A DNA stretch of 64,000 nt from positions 4,342,501-4,406,500 of the forward strand of contig NC_059548.1 of NCBI RefSeq assembly GCF_905220415.1, read 5' to 3'. The position numbers were made by a program, and so were the translations under genes. Shown here piece after piece: positions 33,049 through 46,731 of this stretch. Positions within the stretch are counted from its first letter, which is position 1; every line of letters begins with the position of its first letter. The notes under the pieces were generated by a model. It made no database searches. It saw nothing but the letters and a program-made list of their open reading frames with translations, and had not been told where the DNA came from. The stretch comes from Colias croceus (taxonomy: Eukaryota > Arthropoda > Insecta > Lepidoptera > Pieridae).

Positions 33049-33252
33049 ATCTATACTAATATTATAAAGCTGAAAAGTTTGTTTGTTTGTTTGTTTATTG
33101 AACGCGCTAATCTCGGGAACAACTGGTCCGATTTGAAAAATTATTTCGGTGTTGGATAGCTCATTTATCGGGGAAGGCTATAGGCTATATATCATCACGC
33201 TACGACCAACAAGAGTGGAGCCACGGGGGTGAAACCGCGCGGAGCAGCTAGT
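33049..33252 (-). repeat. Short interspersed repeat, family A, complete minus-strand copy
   Basis: Reverse complement reads ACTAGCTGCTCCGCGCGGTT, TCACCCCCGTGGCTCCACTC, TTGTTGGTCGTAGCGTGATG, through to TTATAATATTAGTATAGATG. It is very similar to the copy at 31248-31446 but opposite in orientation. Confidence 0.85.
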
Positions 33253-34460
33253 CAGATATACGTAACGCATAAAATGTTAAAACAACAAGCTATATTAATT
33301 GGAGGGTTTATAAGCGCTAACGATAAAAGCATCGTTCTTTAAAGGATTATCGAAACGTTTGTTGGAATAAAATGTAATGTGATACAAGTATTTTGTGTTT
33401 CGTTTGAAACTATGGATTCTGAAATAAACGATTTTATTACCGAGAATAGGAAAATCATAAATAGTACTGGGATTTATAGAAACACCCAGAGTCTAGGGAA
33501 ATATATTAGTATCATCGGAAATAAATGTAATTCTGTTATAAGAATGTTTGGAATTGGAAATACCTTACCAATGGCATCGATTTATCGGAAAACTAGGTAT
33601 ATGAAATGTTTTAATGAAATGTAGATGTTCAATTATTTTCAACAACTAGTACAAAATATTACGAATCGATTTTAATCATATTTTAAAAATCTTGAATATT
33701 CTTATCATTCTAACATATCATAGCTTTCCGCATAAAATTTGAAGAATTTTTCAATTTTAGCTGGCGCCGTTGTTCATTGACACCAAATTGAATCTTGAAT
33801 GAAAAATTTCGTTACCCGCGTCTGCCATGACAGCCTTTTAGTGGTAGAAATTTATAACAGTAGTTCCCATTAAGGGAAGTGCTGGGTCTTTGCTTGATGC
33901 ATAACAACTAAGTGAATGTTTATAGAGTTCTTGCACTATGTTGAATATTCCACGTAATTTTTAGGACATTTTTATATTTTATACCTAATAGAGACTCCAC
34001 CCCTTCATTTATTTCTATTAAGTTTGTTGGTTGTTCCCACGTATAAGTAGCATATTATGTTTTTCTTAGATTCTTTTTCTATATCAACATTTATTTAATT
34101 TTTACAAGGTTGTAGGTAACACTAAACACATTGAAATTTTGCAAACAGACGATCATAATATTATTTAGTCCGATCGCCGATACTCTAAATTTTAGACTTA
34201 TTTTGCTAAAACAATAAACCTAGGTACCCTTTTTATTGTTTCTATGAAAAGTTATACACCCCGGCTGAGTCTTTAGTAATTTACCCCGAATTCAAATAAT
34301 GGCAATTTGTTGAACTAAATCTTATTACTAAAGTCGTAATATTTTATCACAACTTGAATAGCAGTTTCCTTTTCTTCGTAATAAATTAAAATAATATGAG
34401 GCTTGTAGTCTTTGTTTGTTCGGGGTTTTATGTTCAAAAATTTATAATTTCATATAAAAG
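33253..34460. other. Non-coding stretch
   Basis: No repeat recognised; the 81-codon frame at 33379-33624 has no known similarity that I can see. Confidence 0.5.
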
Positions 34461-34581
34461 GGTATGTTCACATCGGTAGGTCCCTGCACTCTGCAGGGTG
34501 AGTCCAACCCAAGGCCATTTCCCCGAGCGCTCTGGGTATGCTTAAATGCATTCTCCACTATAAAAAACGGTATGTTCACAT
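34461..34581 (+). mobile_element. Truncated LINE 3' end with 13-bp target-site duplication
   Basis: The insert 34474-34567 matches the last about 100 bp of the element ending at 9733 (CGGTAGGTCCCTGCACTCTG, a TTTCCCCGAGCGCTCTGGGT phrase, GCTTAAATGCATTCTCCACT) and ends in a short A-run. The flanks are exact copies of GGTATGTTCACAT (34461-34473 and 34569-34581). This is a textbook severely 5'-truncated target-primed insertion. Confidence 0.88.
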
Positions 34582-37500
34582 ATTTCGATAGTTATATAGA
34601 AAACTATATTATTCACAGACTTGATGAAGGAAGTAGAGTGTGACATTGCCTACCTTTTTGAATGCAATTAATGCACTGTCACAGCAGTCAGCAAAAACAA
34701 GTTTTTAACAACTTACCATATAAAACATCACTTCAGCCATTCCAATTTATTTTCCGACACAGATTCCATTAAAACGGTATACATTTGAGTATTCAAATCG
34801 TGAAATTGTGCCGTTTCAAAACAAGACCAATAATTAAAGTTGTGGATTGCGCGGTATTGAACCAGTAAATAGACCGTAGTACAAACGATAACAGTTTAGC
34901 ATTTCAGTCTAAACACATATTATTACAAATCGCTGACCCGTATTATTGGGAGGTTTAGTAGCTGGTTGTGTAGGTATGTAATTTAATTTTAAAATATTTC
35001 TTCCCTTTGGAATTTTCATTAAGTACATAAAGTTTCAGTTAAAGCCTTACAAAAGTTGTATTATATTGTAGAGACATGTAATCCATATTATTTTTTATGT
35101 ATTGAAAATTTTGTCTCATTTATATAGACGATGATGTTGGCAAATAATATGTACCGCAGCGCTGGTATTGGAAGTACCTACAGTGTACATGAATTGCATT
35201 TTTAGTATGAAATATAAATTAAATTATAATTATTATCTATAAACAAATACAGATTCAGGAAATCGAATGCAAAATGTTCCCTTATATTTCATCTTCATTA
35301 TTGCTTCTGAATTCTACGTAGCATTTTATATCCGAGCTACATGGTCAATAAATTTAATTATGTTTTTCTATAGAAACGTGCGCATTCAAAAGTTTCGCTC
35401 CATCTTATATATTGTTCGCTATCAAATATCCTGTTGGTACTTATATCTCAAAAGGTCAGCCAACACAACTTTCTATAGAACATCTTATTCTCAAGTGCAG
35501 AAAAATCTTCATTCGGCAACCGCCTTCAATCTTCATATTGGTAGCGAAGAATTGCTCCGAGCAAATACAAAAACCTTTTCAAATATAAACCGGGGGGTAT
35601 GACGAGTAGTTGGTCAATGGGTAAATAATAAATATCCAAGGGCCCGTGATGGATGGTACGATTCCGGCATTTTGACCGACAGTTCTATTATAATGTACGT
35701 TTTTGTTATTGTGATGTTTTGAGATTTGTGGTCGAGTATATCGATGTTGTGGTCTGATTTTGATGCAGTTATGGGTGTAATGATTTTGATTTTACGTTTC
35801 TCACTTATTATATAGTAGCTTATTGATAAGTACATAGGTAGTAGCATAAAATACTACCTTCATAACTTGACTACAAGTTGACAATGATCAGGATGGTATC
35901 TCCTATTTTTACCTCCTCACTGGATGTTCCACGTGGTAAGTTTCGTAGTTCCAAAAGTAATAAATATCCTCAGAACATAATATAATCCTAAATAAGAAAC
36001 AGGTAAAGAATTAATATGACATAAGTTTTTTGAAGAGTTAGAAATCACATTGGATGTAGTTTAAATATTTAAACTAAAAATGAAAAATGATATTCCACAC
36101 GACAGGCAACTAAATACAAGTCAACCATAGCTTCATAATATGCGGTCCATGTCCATTATTCTGCAAAGTTGCCGGTGCGGTTCTTTAGGGAAGCTGGTAT
36201 TCGTGTCACCTGCTCTCCGCTTTGACACGTTTATTGAATCTGACATCGCTCCTGCGTCCTATAGGTTATTGGTTTACTTGATTTTATTGTCCATTTGAGT
36301 GTGTATGTACTAGAATATGAGAATATTTGTTCTTGTAGAAAGCTGTTATTAACTTTACAATAATTATTGCATTTACATTATGTTGATGTAGAAGAACATG
36401 ACGTATTGAAGATTGTCTTTGACCAAGCGCTGCCTCGTAAATAACGTAGCTCAGGTATAATTCTTAAAAAGTACCATGTAAAGAATGCTTTCTGAATATT
36501 CTTTTTTTTTTAATTGTATAGAAAGCAATAGTTTTACTACCGCAAGTAAGCGTAGGTAGAGGCCCCCGTCCTTGTAGTCAAAACAAATAGAACTGATGAC
36601 CTGAAAGAAAAACAAAACATCATTTATTAAAATGATCATGTAAATATTCCTACACTTCAATATTTTACAATGTGTGATAGAGTTTATTATTTTCGGGAAT
36701 AAGCCAATAAAAACGCAGGCGAGCAATTTTCCCGTATCCAGTTTTTGAGGTCGATAACTTTAATGAAAAACAACTTATGATTGCTTCGGCCGCCGTTCGA
36801 ACAGTTTAAAATCAAAAATGTTTTCTGGGATAAACGCTGAAGGTGTATTTTGTAGGTAATTGTTTTGGCTTGTTTGCTTTGTGTTTTAATTGAATGTGTT
36901 CAGTTTTACTAACTAGGTTACATTGGTTACCTTTTCATAGTTTGGTTAGTTTTTAATTAACTTTTATAGTAATATGTTTGTATACCCTTGTTTTAGACAT
37001 TTGTGATTAAAACAAAAACTGAACTTAAAATGAAGTAATACGATTATTAATAGAATAAAATATAGAGCGTGGAAGTTTAGTTTAATGAATATTCATTCTA
37101 CCTACCTTTCCTTAGATGTCTGTGGCCCATTATATCATATCCCACCTAACTTACTATAATAGAAGCTTATTTACGGCATGTGTCGCTCACCATTACGTCA
37201 CACGTAAGCCAGCTTGCCTGCCTCGGCATGAAAATGTGTATTAACACAACCTCTTTACTTTGAAATACTTTTATGAAAATATTTAAGCCCACACATTTAT
37301 AGAAATTTCTCGTAATATAGGTTTCTGCGCTCGAGCGAGAGCCAACAAAGCGTAAGTAGAAATATAAACGTAAATCGCGATTTGCGTACGCTAGCAAATG
37401 GCGTAATCGTAGAAAATTAGCTGGTGTAAATTTTAACAAATATATTCAAAAACGTGAGTCACAAGTTACCCTCGACTTTTTCTTTGGAATGATTCCAAGG

Positions 37501-38351
37501 CTTAAGTACAAATAATAAACACGAGCCGTGCTGAATATTTAAATGAGGGTTAAGATCTGTTGGATACAATACACGTCAAGTATAAATTGCTTTGTTTCTA
37601 CTCAAATAGTGGTAGCATAATCAGAAGTAACAAATACTGTACTAGAGAGCGCAAAATTAATTATCAATTTTATTAATAAATACTTCTACTTTCATAGTGT
37701 TAAATAATGTGATAATGATAAGTGCATACTCTGTTATAATAACAATGACCCATTGATTTAATTGCGCTCTCGACTCGAAACAAAATTTCAAAAACAAATG
37801 AATTGATGATTAACAAACTGAACAGCTAAAAGTTCGTGTATTGTATATGGATTATAAAGCAAAGTGCACAATGACGGAGATAATATTATGCGATACAATG
37901 AAAGATACATAGCACTTAGCAGAGTATTTACAGATAACAGAGCTTTGAACAAACGTGGAAAATCATGAAAAATAAATAGTAAGAATCTAAATATTATCAC
38001 TATAATATGAAACTACTTCATATTATTTCCTATGGTAAAACATTTTTACAAGTTTTTCCCTCCGTATTTGTTGAGTCATTTACACCCTTTTAAAAATGAA
38101 AAACTATTCGTAATATATTTATTTGCGACGGAGCAATTGAACTCACAGCTTGAGACTTCATAAATCTCGGCATAGCTGTGGTACTTACACTCTTTCAGTG
38201 GGACGGATGTCCGGGGGCTGATCTATTAGTGTGGTTGAAATAGTGCCATTATCTATATTTGTCTCCATTTAGAAACATTTTTGTTGAATAGAAAATCTAT
38301 TTTAGGGAGGAAAAGGAAATAAAAAGCTATGCAAGCTTTATCTTCATGATC
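34582..38351. other. Long AT-rich non-coding stretch
   Basis: About 3.8 kb with no supported gene. Frames at 35267-35602 (plus, 111 codons), 35614-35847, 36451-36726, 37167-37439 and 37788-38000 (minus) have AT-biased composition and no domain or signal I can defend. Confidence 0.5.
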
Positions 38352-38488
38352 TCAGCGCAAATCTCGAGAACAGCTGACTTCGTTTCGTTGATTATTTTTT
38401 TATAATATTCCTTGAAGTTCGAGGATGGTTCTTAAGGAGTGAAAACGTAAACTTGAGCAACGGGTGAAGTCAGGGCGGACCGCTAGTT
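38352..38488 (-). repeat. Short interspersed repeat, family C, partial
   Basis: On the minus strand: ACTAGCGGTCCGCCCTGACT, TCACCCGTTGCTC, AAGAACCATCCTCGAACTTC, AAGGAATATTATAAAAAAAT, CAGCTGTTCTCGAGATTTGC. Same order as 14118-14290. Confidence 0.75.
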
Positions 38489-41028
38489 GTTTGTAACCTT
38501 TGCATTTGCAGCTTTGGCTGTTTTTGCGGTTTTCATAAAAATATATAATTCATTGTTATTCCAAATAATTAAGCTTAATATAATTACATAAGTACCTACC
38601 TATTCAACGGCCACAATTTATTCGAATTTTTTGTATAGATACTCAATAGCCACACGCCATGACCATAAACTGTCTGGGTCGTACAACACCATTCAGACAG
38701 AAGGTGTCCCAACTTCTCCCCATTGCAAATACGAAATTGTCCTCAAGTTTGACCATTTTGCTCCCGGATAAACTGTTTGTAGAACCTCCAAAGTACTTTA
38801 TGCGTTATCCGCTTGGCAAACTTTTATTGATTTGGGGGTTTACATTTCAATATTTTTTTTAATTTCTTCATATCATACAATTTATTTAATAAATTGTTTA
38901 TGTACACCTGTATGAAAAAGTTTAACGTATTACTATGAAGAGAAATACAAATGAAATGATTGGCTTCCCTACTCATGTAAAACAGTGTTTTTAGTCAAAA
39001 TATATGAAAAACATCTTTAATCTCTAGCTATAATCACTGTAGGGAGCGTAAGCTAGTTGAGCCAGATTGTCTCGTGAGATTTTGCCCAAGAAGATTTCAT
39101 ATTTGATGAAAATATTGCGACGTACAAACTAATATTGTTCATTATATGATTACTTACAAAAGAATGAAATTAAAATTTAAAACTAGTAGACAGAATTAAA
39201 AAGACTAAAACTGAACTTACAAACTTAATTTCCTTGATTCTTTCATTTCCTTTCCACCGCAATAAATGTTCGAATATTTTCAAAGTTGAACGCTAATATT
39301 TGAAAGTTTGTTGACATTACTACGCGAACATCCTCTTTGCTGTGATAACAGGAAGCCCTAACTTTTTGATCCTTTCTACAACCGCAGCTAGAAACTGTCC
39401 TTACAAACCATTGCTCAGTAGATTCGGCTCTGTTTTTATTTCAGTTGTAAAAGTTGGGGAACTGTGAATTTTTATTTAAAACTTACTGTTACTGAAGTCC
39501 TTGTTTGCATTTTGTTGATATGGAAAGGTTTGTTCATGTACATACAATTTTTAATATTATGTAGAAGAATAAAAACATTTTTGATCAATTTTTTTCCTGA
39601 AACACATAAAAGTACAAATCAAAATAATAAACAGTACAGTAAGAACACATTATATCCCTACGTTAATCTTATGTTCAAATAAATGGGTATCTAAAATAGT
39701 AAACAATTGAGTATCAGTTAATGTCGGAATATTAGATAAGTGCGAGACGGCTGTTCGTTCTACTAAACACTTTACCTCCGCTTAATTAGAACTCCTGTTA
39801 TATAACGTTGAAAGTTCTACTCGCCTAGTTGTTAAATGATATCGAACTAACACTGAACATGCTTGGAAACCTAGATTTGCTGATTAGCTGCGGTGTAAAC
39901 TTCACGCCGTTGTTTAAACTGGTTCATTTCATAGCTGACTACCTTAATAATCTTTTACGATGTTTCCTATAGATTCTATCGACACAAAAACCAGTAATGG
40001 CTATTTAGCTTGCGTAAATTACTGTATTGATAATAATAATATATAACCAAAGTAGATAGAGCATTTAAAATAATAAGAAGAAATTTTTATTTCACGAACG
40101 GTTCAAACAGACGTGATCTAACTCACGAAATGTATCAGTTACTTATAAAGAGACTACCTACAACTTCCTTAATACAGTCTTACCGTATATTTTAACGTTA
40201 ATTATGAGCGGTCCAAATTTGTGACAGAACGCTTTTACGCCAAATTGAAAACAACTCATGGTTTATTCAGAACACGCACATATCAAGGCCAATCTAAAAG
40301 GAACCATCAGATATCTATACCAATATGTCACACACGCGCCATTGAATACCGTCCCGAATTCACGACGGGTCAAGATAAAATTGCCACTATACCGGTGGCA
40401 ACATTTATCTCTTATACATTTCCATTCATTATTTAAAATATACTCCATGCATTACTCTCAGCGCCGTTGATCCCAGAGCAAATGCTTTATAATTCACGGC
40501 ACTTAAGTGTTAAATTAAATCTTTTTCATTTTATCGCGTCCGCACATAATGCCTTTGCGATTCAAACGGTAATACGGACTTAACAATATTAAATTGCAAG
40601 CGAAGAGCCTTTCTAGCGAGTGTGAATCGGAAAAAAGGTGAAATAGAGAACAATACGAGGGCACCAGTTAACACTGGAGTGCTTGGGCATATCTCGTAAT
40701 ACGCTACGATACTAGGGCTTATTCGGCCAGAATAGAAAATTTATCGTTTTGCAACAATGGGGTGCTTAATCCAATTTTGCTTGGCTCTCGTGATTTAATT
40801 CAGTTGGCTCATACGATTCAAATATACAATGGTCTGAGCTTTGCTTTTGAAACGTTTTCATTACCGCTAGACCGGATATTATGCACTCGTGCTTCATTGT
40901 TGCTGAATAGTAGGTACATTTGAAAACATTATAAATATTTATAAGTTACCTGCCTGAAAAACATCCTGCATTTTAAGTTTTGAACAATGGGAATGACATA
41001 TTAATAAGGCTGGATTCAATACATATTT
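38489..41028. other. Non-coding stretch
   Basis: No supported exon. At 40221-40470 three overlapping frames of 61-71 codons on both strands coexist; this coincidence is caused by a local lack of stop codons, and none has recognisable features. The interval 40440-40700 is less AT-rich than its surroundings but holds no frame. Confidence 0.45.
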
Positions 41029-41485
41029 TTAACCGACTTCAAAAAAAAGGAGGAGGTTATCAATTCGGCCGGTATATTTTTTTTTTTTTTTTTTTTTATG
41101 TATGTACACCGATTACTCCGAGGTTTCTGAACCGATTTACGTGATTCTTTTTTTGTTCGATGCGGGATGGTGTCGAATTGGTCCCATAAAAATTTTATTC
41201 GGCTAGTCCTAGTAGTTTTTATTTTATGAGCATTTTTGTCTGTACTCGATGACTTAATTTCAATGTAGCAAGTAACTTTGATTCACTTCCCGGTAACCGA
41301 TTGAGCTGAAATTTTGTATACGAATGTAAATTGGATAGCGATGAAACATTATCATGACATGGAGCTGATCTGATGATGGAATCGGAAGGTGGCCATAGGA
41401 ACTCAGTAATATATTGACTCAACTTTATCGAGTTTGGGCTCGTTTGATTCGTGTTGAAAAATACACTAAAAAGTATTAAATAAAA
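41029..41485 (+). mobile_element. AACCGACTTC-family element, longer copy
   Basis: From AACCGACTTCAAAAAAAAGG to about 41244 it parallels 12962-13227 (GGAGGAGGTTATCAATTCGG, GTCGAATTGGTCCCATAAAA). It then continues with a section absent from the 13-kb copy (CACTTCCCGGTAACCGATTG, GAGCTGAAATTTTGTATACG, GGTGGCCATAGGAACTCAGT) that I recognise as part of longer lepidopteran members of this family. It abuts the palindromic element at 41482. The right terminal repeat is therefore shared or lost. Confidence 0.65.
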
Positions 41486-41765
41486 ATAACTGCGTTAAAA
41501 ACAACCGACTTCAAAAACGGAAAAGTAAGAAATAAAAAAGATTTGATATTATTAATTACTACATATTATTTTTATGTGCTATTTATTAAATAGGTTTGAA
41601 GTCGGTGCCAAACACTAAGCACTTAGTATTAAGCCCATGCACCGACATCAAACCTATTTAATAAATAGCACATAAAAATAATATGTAGTAATTAATAATA
41701 TCAAATCTTTTTTATTTCTTACTTTTCCGTTTTTGAAGTCGGTTGTTTTTAACGCAGTTATTTTT
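41482..41765. mobile_element. 284-bp near-perfect palindromic element
   Basis: Arms 41482-41608 and 41639-41765 (127 bases each) differ at only one position seen (GAAGTCGGTGC versus GATGTCGGTGC) around a 30-base spacer. The outer 30 bases, ATAACTGCGTTAAAAACAAC followed by CGACTTCAAA, are the terminal repeat of the AACCGACTTC family. The CGACTTCAAA motif is echoed next to the spacer by GTTTGAAGTCGGTGC. The element thus looks like two ends of one transposon fused head to head. No coding capacity. Confidence 0.9.
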
Positions 41766-44700
41766 TATACTGATGAAATTGTGTCTTAAAAAAATGCAGT
41801 CTATCTCGAGCGCTCGTTTCATTCTTAATTGTTATTTATTTATTTACAATTATTTGATTTTAAAATGTATTTTCACATGTATCTTTTCATTATTGCAATT
41901 ACATACAATAATGGCAAAATTATGCTTCAAATGTTTTTAGTGATTTATTTTAAATAAAAACAAATTAAATAACAAAGCAGTTCAACATAATAAATGAAAC
42001 AAAGTAAACTCGGAGGAAAGTAAATTTGCTAATCTTTTATCGAATGAACTCATTTTAAAAAGCTCAAAGTTTCTACCGTACTCTCAAGGGGATCTCGATA
42101 CAAAGAGATCAATTGCTTGATTGAATATTGATTTTAATAAACAAGTTGATCTAAGAGGATTAGTTTGTTTGTTTTATGTCTAACTTTTCAATTCGATTAT
42201 ATTAATAAAATCAAGCTATCAGTTTAACTTTTCTATTAAATTATAGGTATATTTTGTTGCTCGGGTCTTTATTAGTTCTTTCCTCATTTATAAACATTTT
42301 AATGTTTGTAGAAATTTCGACGAATTAAACGTGAAATGAGACTTTTAGGTTAGCATGAAAGTTTAATTATCTTGGTTTATTTTTTGGATGATAAGTTGAA
42401 CATAATTTATTAAATCAGATGCAAACTGATACAAACACTTACTATTGTGAATAAAATAAAATCGACTGATCATATTATTGTTGTTTCAGGATATTTATCT
42501 AGAAAATCGCAAAAGGGAAATGTTACCAGTGTAACCCCTCTGTTGAAAACAGATCCTAGGATTGTCTTGTCATGTTAGTCATCAATCAAGATGCTAGAAA
42601 AAAACTGACCAGTAATTTTACAAACTATTCTTCATTGTAAGTACTTGAATAGATAATATTATAAAATTGGGGGAACGACAAAGAAAATTAATGGTTTCAG
42701 TGACAACAATTATATTATTGTTTCCTTAAGATTAGATATAGTTTGCTGTAAAATTAGCAAATACATATTATTATTAACGTTGATAAGATTATAAGTTTAC
42801 AAGCATGAAAGCTTCATATACACAGACGATAACATTATTAATTGTACCTTATAAATATTTCCAACGAATTTATTTAAATGATTTTCATCTCTGATTGAAA
42901 ATTACTGAAAATTACTGAAAATTAACGTGTTATTGCGTTAGTCCCAGACTTAATTATCGGAAATTCATTTCATGTTTACTTTAGTAAGTTAAGCTTTTTA
43001 TCCTCTTAATTTGTTGCAATCTACCTACTTAATTATTATTTTATATATTTTACAATGAAAACCTAAGTACAATTATCATTCATTATCTTATAAGCTTGCT
43101 AGGCTAAATATAATACTTACGTACAATAACCATATCTTATGTCAATTTATTGTACTTGTTTCTATAGTATGTTTGTACTGTTTTATGAATTAATACTCTT
43201 CTCTTCTATACTACGTCTTTATAAACCTTTAACCTACGTGTATTACAATACTTAACTAGTTTTCCGAAACGAAGCCAGTCAGCACAACGATCCACTAAAT
43301 TACCTTCACAAAAAGCGTTGATTAATATGTGGGTGCTCGTCCGATAAGGCTTAGCAATTGAGCAGAGTGCACTACAGATTAAATGCATTTTGTTGAGAGC
43401 AGTGGCTATATAAAAATAGAGTGATTGGAATCACAGTGTGTTGACACATTCGTCCAACGAGATAACATGATTGACGTGTTGCAGTTGGAGCGTTGGTCAC
43501 AATTCACAGCTTAGTGACAACAAAACACTGTAACTGCTTTGATTAGGCTAGCTTTATAATGCCGGAGTTCGTTAACGGACAATGGGTTGAAAATACGTTT
43601 ATTTGAGGTACAATGGCCGATTTTAAAGTAATCGATATTTTAGTGTTTGAGTGTCGCTGATTTGACAATGGTATTTTTTCTTCATCAATTCAAAATTCAA
43701 AGAAAATTGTAAATTAATTTATAAGTTAACTTAAACATGACGAGGATGTAGGTAGGAATTTTAGTTACGACAGTGAGATTTAATAAATATTTAAAAAATT
43801 ATACTTAGGTACTTTTTTTTTTGTAAAATTCGATATAAGACCTGAGGCAGACAAATGGCAAAATACACTAGCATTGACGGCACGTTAGGCGAACGACAAT
43901 GTGCTCAAACAATTTGAGTTCGGCTCAAGTTCCCTGCTCTTTGCCATTCGCTCTTTGTAGATTTACAATGCTTTGTTTCGTCGGTTGTAAATTTTTACTT
44001 GTCCCATTTTGCTTCGCGTCTGTAAAAGCCCTGCTTTTAAGTGAAAATACAAATGTATCCTGTTGTTGCATTTAGCGAAGTTGCATTTCTTGTATGATCG
44101 TCAAATTTTATGTTTTATCTGTCGCATGCTTGTAAATATTAACATTAGCAGTTGGTGTGTGCATTTGAATACCATATTTACACCTGCCTGCGGAGTGCGG
44201 ACACAGAATATTCATAAGTATGCGATGTTATTTCAATACTAAAATGTGGTTCAGTAATGAAAATGCGGCAGTTAAATTGTTTTTTAACGTTATTTACTAT
44301 TTATAATATCAACGGATATTATTAAATTTTACATCGAAGTTATAAAACTCAACATGCCATTTTATCCCAAACAGTAAAACTTCCAACAATACAGAATATA
44401 AGTATCCTTGAACGTGAAGTTGGTATTTTATTTGGTAAGAAAACATTTCTAGAACCATCCCACGCGAAACGTGCTAATGGGTGTCGTGAAAAATTGGTCC
44501 CCCTTCCATGAAACATGGTATGCTACAATAACTGAAAAAATCCGTCCACGACATGTGACGCCGGAATCGTTATCATTTCTCTCGGATTTTAATACTGGCT
44601 TTTTATGATATGACAGTTTTTTTGCTGCTTTGGAAATTGGAACAAGTTTCTGTATTATATTTGTCGTAATTCAAGCTTGTTTATTATGAAAGTTGATTTG

Positions 44701-46731
44701 GTTTTTGTAAGCTTTATTTAAAGTGAAAGTTAATAACGTAAAATTTTACTTGACTGAACGATAATTGATTCCCCATAAAGACATATTCGTATAAAAAAAT
44801 TCGTAGCTATGAGTAAAAATATTATTATCTTTACAAGCGTTGAATCTGAAGTTGTTTAAAAATGTTACGCTCGAAGATTCACGAACAAACTCGATAAGTG
44901 CAGTTGCTTTGTAGTACTCAAAATAACTCCCGATGAGTTATCATGAATACTGAATAAACACTGTAATTTTAGAACAAAGTATAAATCAAAATAAATTTAA
45001 ATATGCAGACATTAGACAAAGTTTAGTATTTTATGTTTCCTTTGCCCTTTTATTTTTTATATCATGTATTATATTATTGTCGTAAAAAGAACTCTGTTTT
45101 CAGTTAATTCTCTTTATAAACGTCCCTATTGCGGAGCATAGCAATATTTGCATTTTGGCTACTCTAGCTGGCGCGCGTTTCGGTTTCATAAAAATAATTT
45201 CCTAGATGTCCCTTGTATTTTTTATCTACACAGATAAATTCGTCTGCAGCACTATTTTATGTAAAGCTATGCGACCGTTCAAAATATTTCCTAATAAAAG
45301 TGGCTTATGACTTCACAAAGCCATTTTAACTTTTCACAACTGCACATTATTTCGTCTCTCTATTTTCGATTATGGTAAGTGGATATATATTAAATAGTTC
45401 ATATAATTATCAACATATAAAAGCATGTTATAAGTATCTACTATAATTAAACAAGAAAAAATACTTTTTAATCAAAATAATAGGCCGATATTATTTGCAT
45501 GCGAATTATTATTAGTTACCTACTTACTACCTCAATCATTTGATAACATCGTAATGACCTAACCTTAGTTTTACCGCTACGGCCTTACGTAAAACGAGCA
45601 AGCGTTTAATATTATAATTCGACTACCGTTATAAAAAGTCTTAAGCTTGTACTATTATCGTCAGCTACCATAAATATGGCGACGCTCGAATTAATTCATG
45701 TAACTAATAACAGCACCTTATCTCCTAAACTACTTCCATACCATGTAATTATCGCTCAATAACCATCAACTACACAGGATTACCAGCGATGAATTATAAT
45801 TTTCTGAAATTGAATTCCCACTAATACCGGCTATTTGCATAATAATGAGCCCGCTTCCGATTAAAGTTTCATTACTCACTTGAGGGTTCCGTAGTTTTAA
45901 CAATTCATTCTTGGCTGGCTTTTTGTATAGGTGTAATGATTGAGCAGCTTGCGGCAAATTAGTAGCCTGATTGGTTGTTTATACGTAAATGGATTTCAAA
46001 ATATTAAAAAGCAAGAAGTATAATAGTTTTAATACATTTTGCGACTCCAATTGTCTTAATAAATCTAGAATGTGTATAAATAAAACAAGAGTTTCATAAA
46101 GTAAACTTAAAAACACGATACTTATAATTATGGATAGATTTAATTTAATGGTGTTTCTTCTAGCATTTCTAATTTAGAATTAATATAAAATCATAATACG
46201 TCTTTCTAATACTACATAATCAGAATTTATTTGTATCTACTTACCTTCATCATTTTTGTTTTGATAGAAATTACTGCTATTTCTAGAACCCTCCCTTGCA
46301 TTCCTTTCATTCCTTTGATATAAAGGAAAATGTATTTGAAACATAACTCCCTTGATCACAGGATTATCCGGTAGATTCATAGCAGACTCGTCAAGCTTTC
46401 AGTGTTCAATGTCTTTCTAAAGGATCCTAGAATTAACCTTAAGTTCGCAGACCTTAGCTGTCGGCTGTCAGGTCCGCGCATAACGGCGAATGAAAAGCGT
46501 CCTTAATTACCTTTTCCACGTTGCATTGAATCAAGCTATTAGACAACAAAGGAATCGATTATTCGCAGGACGTTCTTATTGTTCCCCTAATAATATAAGT
46601 TTGTTATATAAATTAAGAGCATTTCTTAGATCGGACTTAATGGTGACGGGAGTTGATAACGGCCGCGGCGCAGCGTTTGCACGATTGTTTCGTTTGTTTT
46701 GATAGTTAATTGTATTGTTTTATATTTATAG
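41766..46731. other. Long AT-rich non-coding stretch
   Basis: About 5 kb with no supported gene or repeat family. Frames at 43206-43388 and 45766-45957 (minus) and 46490-46702 (plus) are short and featureless. 46440-46700 is richer in CpG than its surroundings. Confidence 0.5.
42896..42925. repeat. Triple 10-bp repeat
   Basis: Three consecutive TGAAAATTAC-like units, the last ending AA. Confidence 0.8.

Noticed and set aside
35267..35602. 111-codon plus-strand frame
   Set aside because: Residue make-up follows AT-rich random sequence (Phe, Ile, Tyr, Ser, Asn); no domain or signal seen.
40221..40470. Three overlapping frames on both strands
   Set aside because: Mutually exclusive frames with no domain, splice context or recognisable composition; a local stop-poor patch.
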